Assembly (NCBI GenBank): GCA_903924485.1
Contig: CAIYBL010000120.1
Location: 1-45,912, forward strand
Source: an uncultured Actinomycetes bacterium
Lineage (GTDB): Bacteria; Actinomycetota; Actinomycetes; Nanopelagicales; Nanopelagicaceae
Direction of reading: 5' to 3'
Length of the DNA stretch: 45,912 bases
Part shown: piece by piece, positions 6,723-14,812 of the stretch
How the letters are laid out: every line of letters starts with the position of its first letter
Numbering within the stretch: position 1 is the stretch's first letter
Program-made: the position numbers and the translations under genes
The notes under the pieces: generated by a model
Databases searched by the model: none
What the model was told of the DNA's origin: nothing
The model's input: the letters and a program-made list of their open reading frames with translations, nothing else

Positions 6723-7623
6723 TGGACCAGGCGATTCCGTCGAGGATGTCACTCTCTGATGCGACAAATTCTGATGCACCCGTTGCAAGCATTACTTGTG
6801 AAAGAACGAGTGCACCCGCCGTGATTACGTCAACGCGGCCAGGGTGCATATAGCCGAGAGCGGTACGTTGATCATGATTCATCGCTAGAAACATCAGTGA
6901 GGCTTCATGGGCTTTACCTGCGGCTATGCGAGAAAGGTGAATCGCGTAACGGTCGTACTCTGGCAATCCCATGGCTGCTGCCGCGACAGTTGTTGCCGTA
7001 CCTGCAACTGCGATTACCGTCTTTGCTTGTGTGATTGGAACTACCGTTGCTGCCTCTGAAATTGCTTTTTGGATATCGGTGGTTGCCTTGGCAATTTCAT
7101 CTGCCGTTGGTGGATCAGAGTGGAAGTGGCGCTCTGCCATGCGTACACATCCAATGTTGACGCTCTTGGCGAATTCAACATCAGTGTTTCCGTAGACAAA
7201 CTCCGTTGAACCTCCCCCAATGTCAACAACAAGGAATGGCCCTTGGCTTGTGGGAAGGTCTCTAATTGCGCCTAAAAAAGTGAGATTTGCTTCCTCATCG
7301 CCTGTGATTACCTCAGGGTAGAGGCCAAGGCGATCGTGCACACCATTGAGAAAAAGATTTCGGTTGGTCGCATCGCGCGATGCACTGGTGGCGCAGAAAC
7401 GAATCTTTTCAACTCCTCGGCGAGTGATCTCGGCAGCGAAAATATCAACTACAGCCAAAGTTCGCTCGATGGCGTCGGGGTGAAACTCTCCTGTTTTATC
7501 AACTCCTTGCCCCAGCCTTACAACTTCCATCGTGCGGTAGACCTCGCGAAAGTTCTCTCCATCGACATCGGCAATAAGTAATCGAATGGAGTTGGTGCCA
7601 CAATCAATAGCCGCAACGCGCAT
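6709..7623 (-). CDS. ppx: Ppx/GppA family phosphatase (exopolyphosphatase)
   Basis: The protein belongs to the actin-like ATPase fold: phosphate-binding loops AIDCGTNSIRLLIA at residues 5-18 and VVDIGGGSTEFVYG near 135-148. At 304 aa it is the short, actinobacterial form consisting of the catalytic core without the C-terminal HD domain of E. coli Ppx. It is expected to release phosphate from polyphosphate or pppGpp in the cytoplasm. Its ATG overlaps the DUF501 stop (TAATG), so the pair is coupled. This neighbourhood (eno, ftsB, DUF501, ppx) is conserved in actinobacteria, including M. tuberculosis Rv1023-Rv1026. Confidence 0.88.
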   Translation of the reverse strand: MRVAAIDCGTNSIRLLIADVDGENFREVYRTMEVVRLGQGVDKTGEFHPDAIERTLAVVDIFAAEITRRGVEKIRFCATSASRDATNRNLFLNGVHDRLGLYPEVITGDEEANLTFLGAIRDLPTSQGPFLVVDIGGGSTEFVYGNTDVEFAKSVNIGCVRMAERHFHSDPPTADEIAKATTDIQKAISEAATVVPITQAKTVIAVAGTATTVAAAAMGLPEYDRYAIHLSRIAAGKAHEASLMFLAMNHDQRTALGYMHPGRVDVITAGALVLSQVMLATGASEFVASESDILDGIAWSIGSR

Positions 7624-8126
7624 TATTCAACCTCGCTGCACGGTTGAACTTCCCACCACTTCGGCAGTTTCGCTAGCGCTTCATCCCCCAATGGGTTCAC
7701 ACCAGGGCCAGCTGCTAATGAATGTGCCACAAGTGAATGAAGACATTTCACACGATCTGGCATCCCTCCTGCTGAAATGTTTTCAATCTCGGCGACCTCA
7801 ACTCCTAAAGCTGCACGCGCTGCAATGTAATCATCATGTGCGGCGGCATAGGCCCCGCCTAATTCTGCGTCCGTCGCCAAACGATTATTCATATCCACCA
7901 TAAGTCCGGTCGATTCTAAAGTGGAGATCGCTCCAGTGAGTCGTGGGCATGTTGCATAAAAGAATGTAGGAAATGGCGTTCCATCGCCAAGACGTGGTTC
8001 TGTCTCAACAACTGCGGGCTTTCCGCAGGGGCAGCGATAGGCGATTGCATGAACATTTCGTGGTGTGCGCCCTAATTGAGTTTGGATGCAATCAAGATCA
8101 TCCTGTGTTGCTTTTTTTTCAAGCAT
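7623..8126 (-). CDS. DUF501 family protein
   Basis: The 167-aa protein begins with a short helix then the segment QLGRTPRNVHAIAYRCPCGKPAVVET, followed by PTFFYATCPRLTGAIS and ISAGGMPDRVKCLHSLVAHSLAAG. These blocks are the conserved core of DUF501, a nearly universal actinobacterial family of unknown function encoded between ftsB and ppx. The CPCG and TCP cysteines and the CLHSLVAH stretch could bind a metal, which is inference. The start abuts the ftsB stop directly and the stop overlaps the ppx ATG by one base, indicating a tight operon. Confidence 0.85.
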   Translation of the reverse strand: MLEKKATQDDLDCIQTQLGRTPRNVHAIAYRCPCGKPAVVETEPRLGDGTPFPTFFYATCPRLTGAISTLESTGLMVDMNNRLATDAELGGAYAAAHDDYIAARAALGVEVAEIENISAGGMPDRVKCLHSLVAHSLAAGPGVNPLGDEALAKLPKWWEVQPCSEVE

Positions 8127-8546
8127 TTACTTTGGGCCGGTCTCAGTTATTGATGAGATTAGACGCTTGTACCAAGGCAAGCCCGCGGGTAAATCTTTGG
8201 AGACCGCTGTCGTTGCTTGTGGATTCGTGGAATCAGTCGGAGTCGTAACAATGTATTGACGCTCTCCTGGCAAAATGAAATGCAACCGTTCACGCGCTTG
8301 AGATTTCACGTATTGCGGGTCTTTCCATTTTTGCAGATCGGCTGCTGCTTGCTTGAGCGCTTCTGTATTGGATGCAACCTGGGCTTGCAGGGCGCTGATC
8401 TGCGCGCGCTGGGCGAAATATCGTTGAGTGGGCGGAGCCAGCGTTAAAGCTAAGAGAAAGAGAACAACCCCAAGGGCCATTACTCGACCATTTCCGCGAC
8501 GCCCATAGTTGGGTTGGCGCTTGGAAGAGGTGCGAGAGCGAGCCAT
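8127..8546 (-). CDS. ftsB: Septum formation initiator, FtsB/DivIC-like
   Basis: The layout is a basic cytoplasmic N-terminus (RSRTSSKRQPNYGRRGNGR), one membrane segment at about 23-37 (ALGVVLFLLALTLAPP), then an extracytoplasmic coiled coil (QRAQISALQAQVASNTEALKQ) and the KDPQYVKSQARERLHFILPGE segment typical of FtsB/DivIC. The family joins FtsL and FtsQ in the divisome. The C-terminal tail is Thr/Ser/Pro-rich and probably flexible. It follows eno by 10 nt and directly precedes DUF501, as in other actinobacteria. No ribosome site is visible, so it probably depends on read-through from eno. Confidence 0.85.
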   Translation of the reverse strand: MARSRTSSKRQPNYGRRGNGRVMALGVVLFLLALTLAPPTQRYFAQRAQISALQAQVASNTEALKQAAADLQKWKDPQYVKSQARERLHFILPGERQYIVTTPTDSTNPQATTAVSKDLPAGLPWYKRLISSITETGPK

Positions 8547-8556
8547 TTGTTAGGTT

Positions 8557-9852
<1,296 letters not shown>

Positions 9853-9855
9853 TCA

Positions 9856-9885
9856 ATAATGTCGCAAATGTGAGCGCAAAATCAA
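9856..9885 (-). promoter_or_regulatory. Candidate eno promoter with overlapping palindrome
   Basis: On the minus strand, TTGATT (9885-9880), an 18-nt spacer and CATTAT (9861-9856) match the main sigma-factor consensus at 4 of 6 in each box. The perfect palindrome ATCAACGTTGAT (9881-9892) overlaps the -35 box, a typical repressor position. No direct evidence of activity. Confidence 0.45.
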
Positions 9886-9899
9886 CGTTGATCGCGTGC

Positions 9900-10562
9900 T
9901 TATCCTACCGCGCCGGGGGTGCTTTCTATCTCTGCAATCTGCGCCATGAGCGCCCGTGAGACTCCACGTAGGGCGCCCTCTGGATCAATTCCATTGGAAG
10001 TGGCCCAAGCAATTGTCGCAAGCAACACTTCACCAACTGCTTCTTCAGTGGCGGCAGTCGGGGTATTGATGTCCTGAGGTAAATCAAGATCCAGACGATT
10101 CTTCTCGGCGCGATAGAGCAATTTCGTAACAAGGGTCAACGCTGGCTGGGCAATCGGCACACCATCAACAGCAGATGTTCGGCCCTTTTCCAGAGCTTTA
10201 AGGGCTTCCCAGTTTTCGAGAACTTCATCGCTGGAAGAAACTTTCACATCAGCAAAGACATGAGGATGTCTACGAATTAATTTATCTGCGACAGTTTCTG
10301 CAACATCTTCAATGGAGAATGGGTGGGTTGGATGTTCCTGAGCCATACGCGCGTGGAAGTACACCTGCAGCAATACGTCACCAAGTTCTTCTTGCATTGC
10401 TTCACGATCGTTGGTCTCTACTGCCTCGATATATTCATATGACTCTTCAAGGAGAAACTTCAGAAGTGACTCATGAGTTTGCTCAGCATCCCAAAGGCAC
10501 CCACCCGGTGATCGCAGTTGATCCATCACTGCAACAAGGCGTTGCAGGTGGGACTCGGTCAC
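9900..10562 (-). CDS. mazG: MazG family nucleoside triphosphate pyrophosphohydrolase
   Basis: The N-terminal MazG domain is clear: GGCLWDAEQTHESLLKFLLEE then EYIEAVETND and EELGDVLLQVYFHARMA, giving the EExxE...ExxD magnesium-binding pattern. MazG hydrolyses NTPs, possibly non-canonical or (p)ppGpp-linked ones, to NMP and pyrophosphate. At 220 aa it is shorter than the double-domain E. coli MazG (263 aa). The GTG start overlaps the TGA of the upstream lipoprotein gene by four bases, and gene order mfd-lipoprotein-mazG-eno matches Rv1020-Rv1023 of M. tuberculosis. Confidence 0.9.
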   Translation of the reverse strand: MTESHLQRLVAVMDQLRSPGGCLWDAEQTHESLLKFLLEESYEYIEAVETNDREAMQEELGDVLLQVYFHARMAQEHPTHPFSIEDVAETVADKLIRRHPHVFADVKVSSSDEVLENWEALKALEKGRTSAVDGVPIAQPALTLVTKLLYRAEKNRLDLDLPQDINTPTAATEEAVGEVLLATIAWATSNGIDPEGALRGVSRALMAQIAEIESTPGAVG

Positions 10563-11173
10563 TTGGTTGGAGTAGGTACAGGCGTCGTTGCTGAACTAGC
10601 AGAAGTTGCAGCAACTATGTCGCCAGCGGCTGAATCCCATGTTCCATAGCGTGGATTCACAGTGACTTTAAGTTTGATTGCCTTGGCGCTAATTAACTTC
10701 TGAATTTCGGTACCAGTATTTGCTTGAGGTATTCCGGCAGCCACTGCGGCAGCTTGAAGTTTTTCAGAGAGAATAATGAGCTGTAGGTATGTATCAAGAT
10801 CTATAGAGGCGATCCCTGCTCCGACAAGAGCCTTAGGTAGCGCAGCTGCTCCACCAATTTGAGTAAGAATCGTTGCGCGGCGTGCATCAATTTCAGCTTT
10901 GGTGACCGAGATCTTGCCATCGGTTGCGACATCGCCCAAGAGTGTGGCCATCAGGTGGAAGCGCAACTGTCCGCGATTAAGGGTTTCACCGGTATCAAGA
11001 GTCATGCCAGTGGTGACAACCTTTTTGCGCTCGGCAAGAACGGTATCAATGCTCTTTTGCACAGTTGCCTGCGTAATCTTGGTTGAACCAATGGAGGCGG
11101 CGACGCCCACTTGAGAACACCCGCTCAATAAAAGAGCGCTAGCAACAGTTAGAACGGCAATGATTCTCTTCAC
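10559..11173 (-). CDS. Predicted lipoprotein, SurA-N-like (LpqU-position paralogue)
   Basis: A lipoprotein signal is plain: MKRIIAVLTVASALLLSGC, with the lipobox LLSGC and acylated Cys19. The mature part has VAASIGSTKITQATVQKSIDTVL, resembling the SurA/PrsA N-terminal chaperone helix arrangement, with no parvulin domain visible. It therefore probably acts outside the membrane, perhaps in protein folding (inference). Start is GTG overlapping the mfd stop by four bases; the stop overlaps the mazG start. M. tuberculosis has the lipoprotein LpqU near this spot, but I see no clear sequence match to its lytic-transglycosylase type, so orthology is doubtful. Confidence 0.7.
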   Translation of the reverse strand: MKRIIAVLTVASALLLSGCSQVGVAASIGSTKITQATVQKSIDTVLAERKKVVTTGMTLDTGETLNRGQLRFHLMATLLGDVATDGKISVTKAEIDARRATILTQIGGAAALPKALVGAGIASIDLDTYLQLIILSEKLQAAAVAAGIPQANTGTEIQKLISAKAIKLKVTVNPRYGTWDSAAGDIVAATSASSATTPVPTPTK

Positions 11174-14100
11174 GTCGTACTCGCTTTCGATGACAACTTC
11201 GCTGTCGTGTTGGGTGCCAGGCTTGGCCTGACAAGAACGTTAATGGCCTCGGTTACCCAGGCTAGGAGAGAAGTATCCACCATGACCGGGGCTACAGATG
11301 ACGGCGACCACGCCGGTCCCGTCGGCAGCGCCACAAGCAACGTCCCAGTAGCGCTCTTGTATAGCGAGCCCGGATATACGCGAGTCAAGCGCAATTGCAG
11401 CGATTCTGGGAGTTTCACGGGGCTTAGACGTAAGAATTTTCCTTGCATGACAACTTCGGTCAGCCTGACCTCCTTCGCTAAGGCGCGAAGTTCGGCGACT
11501 CCCAGAAGGAAGGCTGCCTCCAAGGGTAAAGGGCCAAAGCGGTCGATGAGTTCGGAACGAATTTCTTCTACAGCGCCAGGAGAAGGCACGTCAGCGAGAC
11601 GACGATAAAGATCTAGGCGAAGGCGCTCGCCTGGAACGTATTCGTGGGAGAGGTGGGCATTGATAGGAAGTTCGACTTTGCACTCCAGGGATTTTTCTTC
11701 GGTCTCCATGATCCCCGCCTTGTAATCCTGAACGGCTTCACCGACCATGCGCATGTAAAGATCAAAACCGACATCGGCAATGTGACCTGATTGTTCGCCA
11801 CCGAGCAAATTTCCGGCTCCTCTAATTTCTAGATCTTTCATCGCCACGCGCATGCCCGATCCGAGTTCAGTATTTGCTGCGATTGTTTTGAGTCGATCGT
11901 GCGCCAATTCCGAAAGTGGTTGATCTGTCGGATACAGGAAGTACGCATATGCACGTTCTCGTCCACGGCCAACTCGACCGCGCAATTGATGAAGTTGCGA
12001 TAGTCCAAAAAGATCAGCACGCTCGACAATCAAAGTATTTGCATTTGAAATATCTAGGCCGCTTTCAACAATCGTCGTACAAACCAAAACATCAAATTCG
12101 CGTTCCCAGAATCCAAGAATTACATCTTCCAGCATATGTTCGCCCATTTGCCCATGAGCAACACGAATACGCGCTTCTGGAATAAGTTCTTGAAGGCGAG
12201 AAGCTGCGCGATCGATGGACTCGACGCGATTGTGAATGTAGAAAACTTGGCCATCGCGCATTAACTCTCGTCGAATCGCCGCCGATATTTGAGCTTCTTC
12301 ACTAGCTCCGACATAGGTAAGGATTGGATGCCGATCCTCTGGTGGAGTGGTGATCGTGGACATCTCTCTGATACCCGTGACTGCCATCTCCAAGGTGCGA
12401 GGAATTGGTGTTGCAGACATGGCCAACACATCGACCGAGGTGCGCAACTTCTTCAACGATTCCTTCTGCTCGACACCAAAGCGCTGTTCTTCATCGACGA
12501 TTACAAGTCCAAGATCTTTAAACTGGACATCATTAGAGAGCAATCGATGCGTGCCGATTATGACATCAACAGAACCTGCCGCAAGGCCAGCCAAAATATC
12601 TTTACTTTCCTTTGCTGTATTAAAGCGAGATAAACCTGCCACTTTGACTGGAAATCCCGAATACCTCTCGGAAAATGTTGTGCCGTGTTGTTGGACTAGC
12701 AAAGTTGTTGGAACGAGAACGGCAACCTGTTTGCCATCCTGGACTGCCTTAAATGCGGCCCGAATAGCAATCTCCGTCTTTCCATAGCCAACATCGCCGC
12801 AGATAATGCGATCCATCGGATAGGGGCGTTCCATATCTGCTTTGACTTCGTTGATCGTTGAAAGTTGGTCGGCGGTTTCTACGTATGAGAATGCATCTTC
12901 AAGTTCGCGCTGCCATGGGGTGTCAGGAGAGAACGCAAAACCAGGCGCACTCGTTCGAGCGGCGTAGAGACGAATGAGTTCGCCAGCAATTTGGCGTACC
13001 GCTTTGCGTGCACGGCCTTTGGCTTTTTGCCAATCACCGCTTCCAATGCGGTGAACTGTTGGTGCCTCACCGCCAATGTATTTACTCACCTGCTCCAACG
13101 AGTCGGTGGGGACAAATATCCGATCCCCTGGCATTCCTCTCTTGGCAGAGGCGTATTCAATAATCAAATACTCACGAGTGATTGTTCCCGTTGTTCTGTG
13201 AACCAGCTCAACATATCGACCGATTCCGTGTTGTTCGTGAACTACGAAATCTCCTGCCTTCAATTCCAATGGGTCGATCGTTTGCTTACGCCTAGAAGGA
13301 AGCCGATCCCCATCTTTACCACTGCCCTTATTGCCAGATAAATCGCGCTCGGTAATAAGAAGCAACGATGCAGAATGCGAGAGAAAACCATGGCTTAAAT
13401 TGGAAGCAGTCACATAGACCGTGCCATGTACCGGCTGGCCCTTGATTTCTGCGACCATGCGAACGGGAAGATCAGCATTACGGAAGACATCAGCAAAACG
13501 TTCGGCCATACCCGCACCAAGGGCTGAAAAAACAACGGTGTGGCTTTGCGCCAACGAATCAGCAATGAGTGCAACAGCTTTATCGGTATTGCCTCTCATT
13601 GGTTCTATGGGTGTTGCATCCAAGAAAGACGTATCCTCATCAAGATCGCTTCCGAAAGAGTTGAAACTTTGTGTCGGTAGCCGCAGATCGGAGATCTGGT
13701 CGATGATTTGTTCCCAAGAGAGATACGTTCCGTCACCGTCATGCAATGGCGAGACTCCGCCACTTGCTGCGTTTGACCACGATGCGGCAAGAAATTCTTT
13801 GTTTGTTGCGAGTAAATCAGCCGATCGCGATCGTATCCGCTCTTTGTCGATGAAGATCACTTGTGTGTTTGGCAGAGCACGTTCAAGGATGCTCACCTGT
13901 TGATCAACCAATAATGGAATCAGAGATTCCATACCTTCGGTGACAATTCCCTCTGCAATTCTTTCGCAGACTTCTTTAGCGGCGGGAAAGAGTTCTGGCA
14001 GGAGCGCAGCTCTTGCTCTTACTGAATTCGTTAGAAGCAGTTCTCTGCAAGGATAAATTGCAATCTTTCCGATGACAGGAGCTGAGGTGCGCTGATCGGC

Positions 14101-14703
14101 AACTTCGAAGTAGCTGAGTTCTTCAATTTCATCGCCGAAGAAATCCACACGGATTGGGTGGTCAGACAACGGAAGGAAAACATCAACGATGCCACCGCGC
14201 ACGGCAAATTCCCCACGGCGTTCGACAAGGTCGGTGCGCTCGTACGCTAATTCGCCAAGATGTTGTACAAGTTTCTCTAAACCAATCTCTTGCCCGATCT
14301 CTAACTCCACTAGTGGTGTCTTGGCTAAATCGGCAATAAAGCGATGAATCAGCGCCCGGGCTGGCATAACAATTACAAGATGCGATGCAGATGAATCATT
14401 TCTCTCCAGCTGGTACAGGGCTTGGATACGAGTGGCAACAGTGTCACTGCGAGGGCTGAGTCGCTCATGTGGCAGCGTCTCCCATGCTGGGAATTCAAAG
14501 ACATTGTCGTGAAGGGTTCGAAGTTCAGCAGCCAGATCTTCAGCAGATCGACTCGACGCGGTAACAACTATCAGAGGTCGGTCTTTTGCTTTGAGTGCAA
14601 CAAGAAAAGGGTTGATCGAAGCAGGGGCGACAACTGACTGAGATTGAGAAAGTTGCGAGGAAATTTCCGCGGATTGGATAATTGCAGGTAATAAGCCACG
14701 CAT
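11170..14703 (-). CDS. mfd: Transcription-repair coupling factor
   Basis: The 1177-aa protein has all Mfd parts in order: UvrB-homology region with FPAWETLPHERLSP near 75, the RNA-polymerase-interacting domain with GDFVVHEQHGIGRYVEL near 490, Walker A GDVGYGKTEIAIRAAF near 635, the DEEQ box IVDEEQRFGVEQK near 738, the TRG motif region with LRGRVGRG near 905, and the C-terminal autoinhibitory domain. It displaces RNA polymerase stalled at lesions and recruits UvrA. GGAAGGAG sits seven bases upstream of the ATG. It is the head of the operon with lipoprotein, mazG and perhaps eno, divergent from ppc across 109 nt. Confidence 0.97.
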   Translation of the reverse strand: MRGLLPAIIQSAEISSQLSQSQSVVAPASINPFLVALKAKDRPLIVVTASSRSAEDLAAELRTLHDNVFEFPAWETLPHERLSPRSDTVATRIQALYQLERNDSSASHLVIVMPARALIHRFIADLAKTPLVELEIGQEIGLEKLVQHLGELAYERTDLVERRGEFAVRGGIVDVFLPLSDHPIRVDFFGDEIEELSYFEVADQRTSAPVIGKIAIYPCRELLLTNSVRARAALLPELFPAAKEVCERIAEGIVTEGMESLIPLLVDQQVSILERALPNTQVIFIDKERIRSRSADLLATNKEFLAASWSNAASGGVSPLHDGDGTYLSWEQIIDQISDLRLPTQSFNSFGSDLDEDTSFLDATPIEPMRGNTDKAVALIADSLAQSHTVVFSALGAGMAERFADVFRNADLPVRMVAEIKGQPVHGTVYVTASNLSHGFLSHSASLLLITERDLSGNKGSGKDGDRLPSRRKQTIDPLELKAGDFVVHEQHGIGRYVELVHRTTGTITREYLIIEYASAKRGMPGDRIFVPTDSLEQVSKYIGGEAPTVHRIGSGDWQKAKGRARKAVRQIAGELIRLYAARTSAPGFAFSPDTPWQRELEDAFSYVETADQLSTINEVKADMERPYPMDRIICGDVGYGKTEIAIRAAFKAVQDGKQVAVLVPTTLLVQQHGTTFSERYSGFPVKVAGLSRFNTAKESKDILAGLAAGSVDVIIGTHRLLSNDVQFKDLGLVIVDEEQRFGVEQKESLKKLRTSVDVLAMSATPIPRTLEMAVTGIREMSTITTPPEDRHPILTYVGASEEAQISAAIRRELMRDGQVFYIHNRVESIDRAASRLQELIPEARIRVAHGQMGEHMLEDVILGFWEREFDVLVCTTIVESGLDISNANTLIVERADLFGLSQLHQLRGRVGRGRERAYAYFLYPTDQPLSELAHDRLKTIAANTELGSGMRVAMKDLEIRGAGNLLGGEQSGHIADVGFDLYMRMVGEAVQDYKAGIMETEEKSLECKVELPINAHLSHEYVPGERLRLDLYRRLADVPSPGAVEEIRSELIDRFGPLPLEAAFLLGVAELRALAKEVRLTEVVMQGKFLRLSPVKLPESLQLRLTRVYPGSLYKSATGTLLVALPTGPAWSPSSVAPVMVDTSLLAWVTEAINVLVRPSLAPNTTAKLSSKASTT

Positions 14704-14800
14704 TGATCACTCCTTCCCCGAAAATGCCAAGACGCCCCATTTAGCAAAAATCCCAGGGCTCTGGAACGGGGTAGGTGCCAGTCTAGAGCAGAAAGACCTG

Positions 14801-14806
14801 CATAAT
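14801..14806 (+). promoter_or_regulatory. Candidate -10 element of a leaderless ppc transcript
   Basis: CATAAT is followed by exactly six bases and the ppc ATG, which puts transcription start on or near the A of ATG. There is no ribosome site before ppc. The same layout is seen before six other genes in this window. Confidence 0.5.
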
Positions 14807-14812
14807 TAGCGC

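Noticed and set aside
11207-11608. 133-aa plus-strand ORF opposite mfd
   Set aside because: Antisense shadow of the conserved C-terminal Mfd domain.
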